From Ricinus communis (lineage: Eukaryota; Streptophyta; Magnoliopsida; Malpighiales; Euphorbiaceae), in NCBI RefSeq assembly GCF_019578655.1, contig NC_063258.1, forward strand, positions 3,782,001-3,846,000: 64,000 nucleotides of DNA. Reading direction: 5' to 3'. The number at the start of each line of letters is the position of its first letter. Position 1 is the stretch's first letter. A program made the translations under genes and the position numbers. The notes beneath the pieces are model-generated. The model had not been told where the DNA came from and ran no database searches. It saw only the letters and a list, made by a program, of their open reading frames with translations. Shown piece by piece: positions 22,570 through 35,685 of this stretch.

Positions 22570-25117
22570 ATGGAAGGTAGTAGCACCTTGATCAAGTTGA
22601 CAAACAACAACTGGCAGATATGGAAATCCAAAATGGAGGATATCCTTTACTGCAAGGATTTGTATGAACCGTAAGAAGGAGATAGTGCAAAGCTGAAAGA
22701 TATGGCCGCTACTGATTGGGCTAAATTGAATCGAAAGGCGATCGGTAAAATCAGACAATGGCTTGATGACAGCATATACCACTATGTAGCGAGTGAGACG
22801 AGCGTACATAAGTTGTGGAAGAAGCTGGAGTCGCTATATGAGCAGAAAACTATAGCTAACAAGGCATTTCTGATCCAAAAACTGGTGAATCTGAAATTTA
22901 GAGAAGGTACAAGTATTGTTGAGCATCTAAATGAGTTCCAGAGCCTGCTCAATCAATTGTTAGTGATCAAGATGACCTTAGAAGATGAGTTACAAGCTTT
23001 GTTGCTTTTGGGATCATTGCCCGATAGTTGAGAAACCTTGGTTATGACAATTAGTAATGCAGCTCCGAATGATGTGGTCACTATGAGTACAGTTACTAGT
23101 AGCTTGTTCAACGAGGAGACAAGAAGAAAGTCAACTGATACAAATGGTGCACAGGCCCTTGTCATAGAGAATAGGGGGAGAACTGAATACATACAATAAT
23201 TAAGAGGTCGTAGCAAGTCCAAAGGCAAGTCAAAGTCTAAGGGAAGACAATGCTACCATTGTGGTAAAGAAGGTCGCATGAAGAGAAATTGTAGAGCCTG
23301 GAAAAGACTACAGAATAAGGGCAAAAATCATAAGAAAGAGGATGACAATAAGAATACCACAGCCATATTAACTGCAGATGATGTAGTGATTCTCTCTTGT
23401 GAAGAGGAGCAATGTCTACATGTGGAAGGTCACCAAGGAGTCGAGTGGATAGTTGATATAGGTACTTCCTATCATGCTACACCAAATAAAGAGTTCTTCA
23501 TGACTTACAAAGCTGGAGACTTTGGTACAATGAAGATGGGTAATACTAGTCACTCGAGCATCGTGGGTATTGGTAACATTTGTCTGCAGACAGATATGGG
23601 ATGTCGGTTAACATTGAAAGATGTGCGACATATTCCTGATTTACACCTAAATCTGATATCTGGTGATGCATTGGACAAAGATGGATTCAAGCATTACCTA
23701 GGAGGTGGAGAATGGAAGCTCAGCAAAGGATCAATGCTTGTAGCAAGAGGGAAGTCATGGCACTCCCTATACAAAACCCATGCGAAGGTGCTCAAGAATG
23801 GGTTGAATGCAGTACAAGCTGAAAATTCTCTAAATCTATGGCATCAATGCCTTGGCCACATAAGTGAGAAAGGAATACAAATCTTGGCGAGGAAGTCATA
23901 CATCCCCTCGACCAAAGATGAGGTTCTGGATCCATGCGACTATTGCCTATTTGGTAAGCAACATCGAGTCTCTTTTAGTTAAACATCAGAAAGAAAACAT
24001 AAGGTGTTGGATTTGGTTTACTCTGATATGTGTGGTCCCTTTGAGGTGGAGTCTTTTAGGTGGCAATCAATATTTTCTGACCTTTATTGATGATGCATCT
24101 AAAAAGGTGTGAGTTTATTTTCTGAGAACGAAGGACCGGGTGCTCAAATATTTTCAAGAGTTTCATGTTATGGTAGAGAGGGAGACAGACAAAAAGTTAA
24201 AATGCCTCTGTTCTGACAACGGGGGAGAGTATACCTCCAAGGAGTTCAAAACATATTGTGCATAATATGAAATCCGACATGAGAATACAGTACTTGGAAC
24301 CCCACAACACAATGGTGTAGCTGAGAGAATGAATCGCACCATTGTAGAGAAGGTCAAATGCATGCTGAAGATGGTAAAGTTGCCAAAAAAGTTTTGGGGA
24401 AAAGCAACTCGCACCGCTTGCTACCTCATAAACAAATCACCATTTGTTCCTTTGAAGTTTGAGATACTAGAAAGAGTATGGTCCAAGAAGAATGTGACAT
24501 ACTCTCATCTAAGGGTGTTTGGATGCAAAGCATATGTGCACATTCCAAAGGAGCACAAATCCAAGTTGGATGACAAAGCAACTCCATGTATTTTCCTTGG
24601 GTATAGAAACGAGGAATTTGGATACAGGTTATGGGACCTAGAAAAGAAGAAAATTATCAGGTACAGAGATGTTGTATTCTATAAAGGCCAAATAGGGATA
24701 GATCAGAAAATTGATAAGAAGTCAGAGAGAGTTGGTGAGTCCTTAGAACTCACACCAGTTCCTTCACCTAGACAACCAACAATAGCAGATAAAGATGAAC
24801 ATAATGAAGATGACACTAAGAAAACCTCTGACATGATTGGTAGTGATGATGATGATGAGGCCGTTTATGATGCTCTTGAGCAGGGGGAGCAACATCATCA
24901 AGGGGAGCCAGAAGAGCTCCAAGTAAGAAGGTCTGAAATAGAGCACCAATCTTCTAAAAGATACCCTTTTTCAGAGTATATCTTATTGATGGAAGAAGGA
25001 GAACCAGATAGTTTTCATGAGGCATAAGCTCATAAAGACAAGACTAAGTGGCATGATGCAATGAAGAATGAGATGTAGTCATTGCAAGAAAATAGAACAT
25101 ATAAGCTGGTGGAGCTT
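22570..25117 (+). pseudogene. copia gag, protease and integrase (broken)
   Basis: Starts MEGSSTLIKLTNNNW, a typical Tork gag start. Gag helices include LWKKLESLYEQK and FLIQKLVNLKF. The zinc knuckle reads CYHCGKEGRMKRNC, with Arg where the family has His. Protease: WIVDIGTSYHATPN, with Ile where the D-T/S-G triad needs Thr or Ser. GAG-pre-integrase LWHQCLGHISEKG and CDYCLFGKQHR; integrase Asp at LVYSDMCGP, Asp at CSDNGGEYTS and Glu at HNGVAERMNRT. Stops at about 22669, 23029, 23197 and 23980 lie in one frame; from about 24040 the frame shifts and later reading (24329-25027) is in another. The region ends where the Athila LTR begins. Not functional. Confidence 0.9.
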
Positions 25118-26605
25118 TGATTTGCGTAGAATACACACATCTAAATGGGGTTTTTAAGGCTGATTTTATGTACAATTGGAAGTGAATTGGTCCCAACACT
25201 CACCCTATGTGTCTGTTTGTATACATTAGGTCCAAAAGAAGTCAAAGAGTGATAAAGGGAAGAATTGGAGCAGAATTGGATGTCAAAGTTGTCGAAACAA
25301 GTCAAGTTCGAGCATGAGGAAGCTGAACACGACCGTGTTGGTTTTAACACTGGCTGTGTTCCCAACACATTCTGAAGAGCAAGTCATGTTCCCAACACGG
25401 GCACCAAAACAGGCCGTGTTGGGTGCATTCGACAACAGGAAAAAGAAGCGTTAAGGAGTACGACCACAGAGAGTAACACGACCATCAGCATGGGGCCGTG
25501 TTCCCAACACGCCCACCAATACTAGGCCATGTTCCCAACACGGGCATCAACACGGCTATGTTCGCGGTAGTTGGATGAATTAATTAAAAGAAAGAAAAGA
25601 GGGAAGCACGAAAAAGAAAGGGAGAACGTCCTAAACTCTATTCTTTCTCTCTCTAAGAGTTTTCTGAGCTGGAACTAAGGAAAAATGAGACTTGGACCAT
25701 GGTTTCAATTGGATTCTCTTTGAAGATTGAAGATTGGGCGAGGTTCATTGATTGGTTTCAATTCGAGCAAGAGGAACAAGAATCGATTCAAGATTGGGCA
25801 AGAGGAATTGGAGTTGTTTACTCTCATCCAAGGGTGTATTTGGGTTTCTCTACCTTTACTCATTGTTGTAATTGAATTCTTGTGGGTTTTGATAATGAAC
25901 ATGATTAGCTAAACTTGTTAACCCATTAGGGATCTTTATCTAGGGATTTTTGCACTTAACTTTTGAATTGAATGTATTGATTTTCAATATTGGTTTGCAA
26001 AGGAAGTGCTTATTGATTTGTTCTTCATATCTTGTTGAATGATTATTGGAATTTGAATATTCTTGAGAAAGACGTTTAGGTTTGGATTGTCTTTTGCAAC
26101 CTAAAATTGAATTCGCCTAGAGATAGGGTGTTCGTTCTACGGAATTAAGAATTAACAACTCTCAATAGTGTTAAATGGTACATAATGCTAATTTAGATAA
26201 TTAGAGTTAGGAAGAGATTTCAACCTAATTAATCTAAGTTAAGATGTTAGTGTCCTTGAGAAAGGCGTTAATTGCATAGAGATTTTTCCACGGAAATTGA
26301 ATTCAATCAATCAGTTCCATCTTTAGTTTCCATTCCTTAGAGAAAAGAATTCCTAAAGGGGTATTCCTTAACTTGAATTAATCCTTCCCTAATAGCCGTA
26401 GTTAGATAACAATTAGAGTAGCTTTAGTTCATTTCATATTTAGCATTCAATGCCATTTTTAAGATTAGATAACATAGAAGAATAAGTAGGTTTAGGTTCA
26501 CACGTTCTTTGGGGAATATGACACTTGGTACTCGCCGTTAGCTATACTCCACCGATAGGTACACTGCCTTAGGTCGTAGTCTTTCTTTAGGATTTACCGC
26601 TACCA
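25118..26605 (+). repeat. left LTR of the Athila element
   Basis: 1488 bp, from TGATTTGCGTAGAATAC to CGCTACCA. Between 25330 and 25570 it carries many copies of an AACACG/CGTGTT inverted motif, such as CCGTGTTCCCAACACG. A short indel separates its start from the right LTR start TGATTTGGTGTGCGTAG. Confidence 0.88.
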
Positions 26606-26611
26606 AGTTTT

Positions 26612-26629
26612 TGGCGCCGTTGCCGGGGA
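26612..26629 (+). other. Athila primer binding site
   Basis: TGGCGCCGTTGCCGGGGA, six bases after the LTR end. It matches the PBS usual in Athila elements (aspartate tRNA). Confidence 0.9.
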
Positions 26630-26758
26630 ACGGTTTTCTGTGAACTAAATTAAAATTTTAATATTTGTTAGTATAGTCATTTCTCTTTTTGTTTATAGTT
26701 TATTTTCTGTGTATAGTTTTTGTTCTTATTTTGTTTGTTAGTATTGTTGTTCTTTGTT

Positions 26759-29173
26759 ATGCTCAGGTAGTTTAAGACCAGGAGCTCTAATCCTAATCTT
26801 ATAGAGCCTTTACCTGAACCCGAGCGCTCTCTTAGATTGCTAAGGAGGCGTTTGCAGACAGTAGAGGAGAAGATTGGAGCAGAGATTCCTGTTCTTGGAA
26901 CTAATGAGATGGAGAACCACAATGCAAATGGAGGTGATGATGATAGGACTATGTATGAGTTTGCTAGACCCTCTCTAGCAGGGACGCAAACTGGGATAGT
27001 GAGGCCTCCCGTGGCAGCCAATAATTTTGAAATAAAGCCGAATGTGATCCAAATAATCTAGAATACGATGCAATTTGGAGGATTGGCGAGCGAGGATCCG
27101 AACAGGCATATCGCCAACTTCTTGGAGATATGTGATACCTTTAAGTTTAGTGGAACAACCGATGATGCCATACGGTTAAGGTTGTTTCCTTTTTCTTTAA
27201 AGGATAGAGTGAAAAGATGGTTGCAGTCCTTGCCACCAAAAATGATCACTACCTGGACTTCTTTGGCTGAAAATTTTTTGAATAAGTATTTTCCTCCTGC
27301 TAAGACTACTCAAATGCGAAATAACATATCTTCTTTTATGCAGGGTGAAGGAGAATCGATGTATGAAGCCTGGGAGAGCTTCAAGGACTTGTTAAGGTGT
27401 TGCCTACACCATGGTCTTCCTCTCTAGATGCAAGTGCAGACATTCTATATTGGCATGAATACGGCCACTAGACAAATGGTAGATGCAGCTGCAGGGGGAG
27501 CTATCAATAGCAAAACACCTGAGCAAGCCCATGATTTGATAGAAGAGATGGCCACCAACACTTATCAGTGGCAAACTACATGGGCTAGAGGTCCAAAGCC
27601 CGTTGTATATCGGGTTAAGGCAGATCCTACAGCAGCCTTGGCGGCACAAGTAGAGCTACTTTCTAAAAAGATAGAACAACTTGGATCTTGCGGTCCAAGC
27701 ATTTCGACTGGATGTGAATTCTGTGGTGGACCGCATTACAGCGCCAATTGTGATGCGGGAGGTATGTTTACATCTTCTATGCCTACTAATGTTTCTAACG
27801 TTGAGCATGTTGATTATGTAGGTAGATAGCAGAATGATCCCTACAGCAGTACATACAACCAAGGGTGGAGGAATCATCCTAATTTTGGATGGAGAAATTC
27901 CAATAACCAAGGTCCACCAGGATATCAGAGGTTGCATCAGCAGCAACCTATGCATTATGTTCCCCATCAACCAGGAGATAGTCAAGAGAAGAAGCCTAGC
28001 TTGGAAGAGTTGATGACGAAGTTCATTGCAACTTTAGAGAACAGATTTCAATAAACGGACAATGCCATTCGGAATCAACAAGCTTCAATTCAGAACTTGG
28101 AAAATCAAATTGGGCAGTCGTCTAGGATGATAGCTGAGAGGCAACCGGGCACGCTTCCAAGTAACACAGAGTCTAATCTAAGGGAGCATGCCAAAGCAAT
28201 TACTTTGAGATCAGGTAAGGAACTTCCTAGTCTATCTATGCCTTCTACTAATGATGATTCTGATGTGTAGGTGGATGAGTCGAAAAAGGAAGACAAGCTT
28301 GAGGAGAAAGAAAAGAAAGTAGTTGAAGAGAAGGAGGATTCGAAGAAGATCCCCTTGAGGCCATAACAACCTCCCATTCCATATCCTGCAAAACTCAAAC
28401 AGGATAAAGTTGATCAGCAATTCGGTAAGTTTTTAGATCTTTTTAAACAATTACGGATTAACTTGTCTTTTGTTGAAGCTATTTCGCAGATGCTAAAGTA
28501 TGTGAAGTTTTTAAAGGAAATTCTAAGCAACAAGAGGAAGTTAGAGGATTTGGGATTGGTGACCTTGAATTTAGAATGCTCAGCAGTGTTTTAGAGCAAG
28601 ATTTCAGTCAAACAACGTGACCCAGGGAGTTTTACTATACCTTGTTTGATTGGGGATAAATTGAAATTGCCGACATTAGCTGATTTGGGAGCTAGCATCA
28701 ATTTGATGCCTAGCTCATTGTTTAAGAAGTTAGGACTAACCACTTCTAAGCTAACTCCTACTAGGATGAGTATACAACTAGCAGACAGAACTGTTAAGTA
28801 CCCGGAAGGGATTATAGAGGATGTGCTAGTTAAAGTTGACAAATTTATATTTCCTGTGGATTTTATTATCATGGATATGGATGGTGAGAGTGATGTTCCA
28901 TTGATCCTAGGTAGACCATTTTTAACTACATCTAGAGCTTTGATAGATGGTAGTAGCAGAAGGCTGGAACTTAAGGTAGATGATGAGAGCATTACGTTTA
29001 ATTTGACTAAATTCTTGAGACACCCATATGAGCACAATGGTACTGTGTGTTCGATTGATGTTATTAATGATATTGTGGAGTCTCAATTACAGGAAATGTT
29101 GATTGATGATCCTTTGCAAGTGGCAATGCAAGAAAATGAGGATAATTTATCCAATGAACAAGTGTTGGAGTAG
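26759..29173 (+). pseudogene. Athila gag and aspartic protease (broken)
   Basis: A start ATG at 26759 is followed by a TAG at codon 4. Then one frame runs through the gag core: [50 protein letters not shown], and [20 protein letters not shown] followed by FPPAKT. Stops at about 27058, 27425, 27827, 28053, 28268, 28363 and 28591 interrupt it. A CEFCGGPHYSANC knuckle-like motif lies at about 27715. The protease domain, in the same frame, has LADLGASINLMPSSLFKKL and PLILGRPFLTT at 28675-28930. The frame ends at 29171-29173, and the RT continues in a different frame after about 29240. Confidence 0.88.
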
Positions 29174-29247
29174 CTAGAGCACTTATTAGTTGCTGATTTT
29201 AATGATGAAAAGACTGATGGTTTTGTTGATCTTGACAGGTCAAGAAG

Positions 29248-32181
29248 TTGAAGCCTTCTTTGGAGGAGCCGCTCGTTCTTGAGTTAAAAGAGTTGTCAGT
29301 GCACTTAATGTATGCCTACTTAGATGAAACAAAGCGCTTACCGGTCATTATTTATGCTCATCTCACACCTAAAGAGAGGGATATGGTGCTATGTATTTTG
29401 AGAAGGTATGCAAAGGCATTTGTGTATAAGACAGCTGACATACTAAGGATAAACCCGAGTTACTACCTTCATAAGATTTTGATGGAGGATGAGTTCAAAC
29501 CAGTGGTGCAGCCCCAAAGACGGTTGAACCCTCATATTAAGGAGGTGGTTAAAAAGGAGGTAACTAAACTTCTTGATGCATGTTTAATTTATCCTATTTC
29601 TGACAGTTCTTGGATGAGTCCTGTGCAGGTGGTTCCTAAGAAAGGGGGCATGACTGTGGTGAAAAACGAAAAGGAGGAGCTGATTCCTACACGAACAGTA
29701 ACGGGCTTTCGGGTTTGCATTGACTATCGACACTTGAATGACGCAACCCGAAAGGACCACTTTCCCTTTCCTTTTATTGATCAAATTCTTGAGAGGCTTT
29801 CAGGTCATATGTATTATTGTTTCCTTGACGGTCTTTCTGGTTACTTTCAGATTCCCATAGCACTAGAAAACTAAGAGAAGACGACATTCACTTATCCTTA
29901 TGGCACTTTTGCCTATAGAAGGATACCGTTTGGCTTGTGTAATGCGCTTGCCACCTTTCAGCGGTGTATGATGGCTATTTTCCACGACATAATAGAGGAG
30001 TCGATGGAGGTCTTCATGGATGACTTTTCTATATTCGGTAACTCTTTTTCCCATTATTTGCATAATTTGAAAAGGATGTTAGCTAGGTGTGTTGAAGTTA
30101 ACCTTGTGTTGAATTGGGAAAAATGTCATTTTATGGTCCAAGAGGGTATAGTGTTAGGACATAAATTGTCACATGCAGGGATGGAAGTAGATAGAGCTAA
30201 AGTGGAAGTTATAAGTAAGCTACCTCCCCCTAATTCGGTTAGGGATGTTAGAAGTTTCTTAGGGCATGCAGGGTTTTATAGAGGGTTCATTAAGGACTTT
30301 TCTAAGATTGCTAGACCTTTAACTCAATTGCTAGTAAAAGATGTGCCTTTTGTATTTGATGATGATTGTTTAGCAGCTTTTGAGTTATTAAAGGAAAAAC
30401 TAACCACGGCTCCCATCATGGTTTCTCCTGATTGGGAGTTGCCCTTTGAGCTTATGTGCGATGCTAGTGATTTTGCAGTTGAAGCTATTTTAGGCCAGCG
30501 CAGGGAGAAGAAGTTTCAACCTATTTACTACGCTAGCAAGACGCTTACGGATGCCCAAGAACACTATACCACCACAGAGAAGGAGCTCCTGGCTGTCGTG
30601 TTCGCCTTTGATAAATTCTGTTCTTACCTTGTGCTGTCAAAGACAATGGTTTACACAGATCATTCTGCTTTAAGGTATTTATTTTCAAAGCATGATTCTA
30701 AGCCTAGATTGATTCGTTGAGTTCTTTTATTGCAGGAATTTGACTTGGAAATTAAGGACAAACGAGGAGTTGAAAATCTTACAACAGACCATCTTTCTCA
30801 ATTGGAAAACCCGCACTTGGAGGAGCTTAATGAGCAAGCGATCGATGACTTCTTTCCGGATGAGCACTTATGCTCAATGCAGGTAACTAATGCTATTCCT
30901 TGGTTTTCTGATTATGCTAATTATTTGGCTGCAAGGGTACTTCCAAAGGGTATGACGAACCAACAAAAGAAGAAATTCTTTGTTGACTTGATGTACTACA
31001 TTTGGGACGACCCCTTCTTGTTTAGGATTTGTGCAAATCAAATTATCAGAAGGTGTGTATATGGGGAGGAGGTCATTCAAATTCTCAAGCATTGTCATGA
31101 GGGATCGGTTGGTGGACACCAAGCCACAAACCATACGACCATGAAGGTTTTGGATGCTGGTTTTTATTGGCCGACTATCTTCCAGGATGCACGAGCATAT
31201 GTCCAGGTTTGTGATGCATGCCAACGGTCAGGTAACATTTCTGCCTAAGATGAAATGCCTCAACATAGTATACCAGTGTTGGAAATTTTTGATGTTTGAG
31301 GCATTGACTTTATGGGTTCTTTTCCTTCTTCGTATGGATGCAAGTATATATTGGTTACTGTTGAATATTTTTCTAAATGGCTTGAGGCACAAGCCTTGCC
31401 TACTAATGATGTTAGGGTAGTTGTGAGATTCCTTAAGAAACTATTCTTTAGGTTTGGAACACCTCGAGCATTAATTAGTGATAGGGGAACCTATTTCTGT
31501 AATTCTCAACTTAAGAAAGTGCTTAAAAGATATGGAGTATCTCAACGATTCTCCACGGGTTATCACCCACAAACGAGTGGGCAAGTAGAGGTTACTAATA
31601 GGGGGCTTAAGCGCATTTTAGAGAAGACTGTAGGAGCCAGTAGGAAAGATTGGGCTACAAAGCTAGATGATGCTTTATGGGCATTTAGAACTGCTTATAG
31701 GACTTCTACAGGGTTCACTCCCTTTAGGCTTGTGTATGGGAAAGGTTGCCATTTACCTGTTGAGCTAGAACATAAAGCGTTATGGGCACTTAAATCTTGT
31801 AACTTTGATTTAGATAGCGCAGGTAGACAGAGGCAGTGGCAACTAAATGAACTAGAGGAGTGGTGTCAACAAGCTTATAAAAATTCAATAATCTATAAGG
31901 CGAAGACCAAACAGTGGCATGACAAGCGATTGAAAGGTCTGAAGGAGTTTAGCGTAGGAGATAGTGTGTCGTTATTTAACTCTCGTCTCCATTTATTTCC
32001 AAGAAAGCTCAAGAGTTGTTGGTCGGGGCCATTTACAGTGAAGCAAGTCTTCCCTTATGGTGCGGTTGAATTGCATCATCCGGAAAAGGAAAATTTCAAG
32101 GTTAATGGGCAGAGGTTGAAGCATTATCTTGGAGGGTCACTATATATGGAGGAGTGTGTGAATTTGGCGCTCCATTTCTGA
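29248..32181 (+). pseudogene. Athila reverse transcriptase, RNase H and integrase (broken)
   Basis: One frame with in-frame stops at 29872-29874, 30718-30720, 31246-31248 and about 31297. RT: LYPISDSSWMSPVQVVPKKG, FRVCIDYRHLN, FLDGLSGYFQI, and the catalytic box EVFMDDFSIFG. RNase H: FELMCDASDFA, then TEKELLAVVFAFDKFCSYL and TDHSALRYL. Integrase: zinc finger HCHEGSVGGH with CDACQRSGN; catalytic core DFMGSF, LISDRGTYFC and GQVEVTNRGLK, so the D-D-E residues are still present; C-terminal part VGDSVSLFNSRL and SGPFTV. No chromodomain, as expected for Athila. Only a few stops in about 980 codons suggest moderate age. Confidence 0.9.
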
Positions 32182-32424
32182 TTCGAAAAGGATTGAAGTC
32201 CATCTTATGACTTTAAAGAAGCTTGTTTCTTTTAATTTTGTTTTAATTCTTTAGTTTTTTCATTTTTGGTATTGATTTTGGTTTGAATTATGTGTGAACT
32301 TAGTTTGATTAGGTTTTACAGTTTGTTTTTGTTAAGTTTTATGTATGTTGAGTGTATGAGTTGAGGACTTATTGGTTGTGCAGGTGAGAAAGATTGAGAA
32401 AGTGCTAAAAATCTCAAGTTTTGC

Positions 32425-32710
32425 AGTTTCTAGAGCTCAACACGGGCGTGTCCAAGGCCGTGTTGGTAACACGACCAGTTATGCTAACCGTGTTAATCAA
32501 TACGGACCGTGTTCTATTTGCAGAAAAACAAATTTTAAAGGGACAAGTTCACAGAAGGTGACACGGCCAGTTATGCTGGATCGTGTTGGCAACACACTCC
32601 CGTGTTGTTTCAACACGGACCATGTTCAATTTGCAGAAAATTAAATTAAAGATGGACACGTCCACAAAAGGTAACACGAGCATTTATGCCAGACCGTGTT
32701 GGCAACACGA
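32425..32710 (+). repeat. tandem repeats rich in AACACG/CGTGTT inverted motifs, after the Athila integrase
   Basis: At least two full units of about 110 bp and part of a third. The blocks ACAGAAGGTGACACG/ACAAAAGGTAACACG, TTATGCTGGATCGTGTTGGC, and ATTTGCAGAAAA plus an A-rich spacer recur. The array continues after the solo LTR (35074-35190). The same inverted motif fills part of the Athila LTR. Confidence 0.75.
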
Positions 32711-35073
32711 TGTCACAACCGAATTTATTTATTTATTTTTAATTAATAATTAATATTTATTAGCATGTCATTAAACATGTCATTTGCATCATAATTATAT
32801 ATGACCTATTTTATTATATTATGTGGTAGATAAATAAATTATTTAGTTACATATTGATTTAATTGAAAAGTAATGATTTTGGACTAAATTGGAAAGTTAG
32901 AAAGAAAGGGGATTAAATTGTAAAATTTCCTATGTTTACACCAATTTACCACCTCTTCATTTCTTCATTTCTACATATACTTTCTATTGCCTCTTCTTCT
33001 TTGTCTCTCTCATTCTTCTCCTTTTCTTCTTTAAACCTTGATTTCTTAATCAAACTCTACAAACTTTTAGTAATTGAGAATCTATTTCTTCTTGTAAATT
33101 TGAAAGATTTGTGCTTTCATAATCAAGGGAAACAAAGGTGAGTACTTTTAATTTCTTTGTTTTGCTGTAAATTAGGATTCATGATATGAAATTATTGATG
33201 ATTATGTGTTTTGGAATTATTTTAGTCAAGAGTGAACATGCTATTATTTGTGATCTTGAAGCTGAAATTTCTGGGCAGAATTTTTCACCTCTGATTTCGT
33301 GACCTTAGAGGCTTAATCTCGAAAATTTCTAAAAATAAAAGTTATAGGTATATGTTTCAGGAATATTTCTGTAAAATGGTTTTGCAGAACATTGAGTGAG
33401 TATGAACTTATAAGGTGTCGAATTGTTGCTGCTCTGTTTGTGGTTCAGCAGGTGACCTGGTTTTTGTGCTAACATTTTGAGGCATTTAGAGGCTGAACCA
33501 AACAAAGAGTTAAGCATAAAAGTTGTTCATTTATGTATCTAGTATTTGTCTGTAAAATTTCATAATTTTTGGTTGAGTATAACGTGAGATATATTGAACT
33601 TAATATGGCATGCTCGAAACTGTTTTAAGCAAAAATTGGACTTAGGATTCAGAAATTTGTTACTAATTATGTGTTTCACAACTTGAGCTAGAGAAGTCTA
33701 AATTGAGTAAAATTAGTGTCTATAGAAACTTTAGGATGTTAAGTTTATATCTGCAGAGTTTCATCAGAAAATTTATTCATTTGGCTGGTCATTTAATAGG
33801 AAAATATTTAATGTTCTGTTTAAAAGGAAATTAGAGCAGCTGTATTGAAAATACCATAACTATTTTTATACCAATGATTTTGAAGTGATTCTTTCTGCTA
33901 TGGTTTCTATAAAAATGGAAGTATAATTCTGAAGAAGATGAGATTTTTATTAATTGTACATAAGTTTTAGTGTAATTTCTAAGTCAGTACCTACAAGCTG
34001 CCTTCATCAACAAATATGTTGATTTATTGTCATTCATCTCATGCATCATATTAACATCAAGAATATATGTTATTTTATTGAAATATGATGTTTTATGGAT
34101 ATTAAATATATGTATATTTATGCCTTGTGATTGAATTATATTTGTATTGAACATGTGAATAGGTTCATCCAAAGGCAAGGAAGTGGTAAGAGAAAAAGAA
34201 TAGGATTACTTTGTTACCCTATAAATTTTGGTAAGTATTTAATAGACTAAACTTTATGTATATTGAGTAGGAACTGTTGTTTGATTACTTGATAATCTCT
34301 TGGTTGAGTGAGTTAATATTGATTATATTTTTGGCCTGTTGTAAAGTGAATCGATTGTGATGTATTGTGAAGTGAATTGATTGTGATTAAGGATTGATGA
34401 CTCTTGAATGGATATTTTATGATCGGAAAAGCTGAGTTGGGCGGATAGCTACTCGAGTATGTGAGATGGCAAGACTGAACCGGGCGGATAGTCTTGTCAA
34501 GTGGTCACTAAAATTTGAAAATGTGAGGAAGTGTGAGGATGAGTCATCTAATCCTAATTTGATAGAAATAATATGGAATTGAATAATTTGACTTGGTTGA
34601 GTTTGAGATTATTTGCATTATGTGAGATGAAATTATTTGTTTTTGAGAATAATTGAAATGGTTGATTTTGTGATTGTCAGTTAAGTGTTGGTATAATTTT
34701 CTGTATTTGATAAAGACTTGATATTTCTAGCCTAATATACTATAGTTTAGTAAATTAAATGCTTATTGAGTCACTAGCTCATTCCTTAGCAATTTTTTCC
34801 AGGTTAGTGCAGTTGTAGATAGCCTTAGTTTTGCATTACTCTCTTTGCATCAGTCAATATTATCAGGTGGGCCAGAGGAGTTATCTCAAGCATTGGGGCA
34901 TTTTAGGTACTTGTGTGAATTAAACTAATGTATAAATATTCCTTATGTATATTAAGTATGTTACGCCACTTAAATTGTATAAATGTATATTGTAACTAAG
35001 TAATAAATTATGTTTATAAAGTTAATTATATATATATTGCTATACAATTGGATGTTTAAGTTGGGGTGCTACA
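32711..35073 (+). mobile_element. solo LTR inserted in the Athila element
   Basis: It starts TGTCACAACCGAATTTA and ends GTTGGGGTGCTACA, about 2.36 kb, with no PBS, coding region or second LTR. A pair of related GGGCGGATAG segments sits at 34440-34495. The start and end pattern (TGTCACAACC...GGTG.TACA) is common among Tekay-type Ty3 LTRs. It interrupts the CGTGTT tandem array, which resumes at 35074. No clean target duplication: CACGA before it, CATGG after. Confidence 0.75.
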
Positions 35074-35196
35074 CATGGCCCCGTGTTGCCTCAACACGGG
35101 CATTTTTATCAAACTGGTAAGTTAGCACATTTAAGTCCATTCAACACGGCCCGATATCCAGACCGTGTTCAACAACACAACGTGTTCCGGTCATTG

Positions 35197-35207
35197 TCTA
35201 TATAAAC
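35197..35207 (+). promoter_or_regulatory. possible internal TATA box ahead of the Athila downstream ORF
   Basis: TCTATATAAAC lies just after the CGTGTT repeat array and about 480 bp before the ATG of the downstream ORF, followed by a pyrimidine-rich stretch (35245-35275). It could drive a separate transcript. No experimental support can be read from sequence. Confidence 0.4.
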
Positions 35208-35685
35208 GAATTGATTTCTCAAGGGCCAAATTTTGGCCAATTCTCTAAACTTTCTCTCTTCTCTTTTATACTCATTTTGAATGTTTTGGATAGTGCATAT
35301 TTCAAGTAAATACCCTCCATCTTCATCTTCCATTCTTTGTTTTTGATTTTGGTTTTAGTTCAAATTTGTATTTTTGTGTGTCTGAATGTTTTTGTGTTTG
35401 TGTGATTTTGGTTTTGAATTTTGTTTTTTATTTAGTGCATTCGTTTACATTCATGTTTGTTGGTTTGCCTTGTGATGGATTATGACGAATTCAGACTACA
35501 TATGGATGAATTGAGAATTTAATTGGTTAGCACCATGGTTGGCAGTGTTGTGGATTGAATTTTCTTTGCAGGGCATTGAATGGTTTAACTTTATCGAGTT
35601 AAATCATTCGGTTTGTCCATTTTATGCCGTTATGCTGCCAGAATTTCGTTGATCCTTAGCACTAAAAATTTCTTTTTCAGGTACC

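Noticed and set aside
28105..29037. Minus-strand open frames opposite the Athila protease region
   Set aside because: Complement of gag-protease coding sequence; no motif of their own.
32711..35073. Full-length retrotransposon in the Athila element
   Set aside because: No PBS, coding domains or second LTR between the ends, so a solo LTR is the simpler reading.
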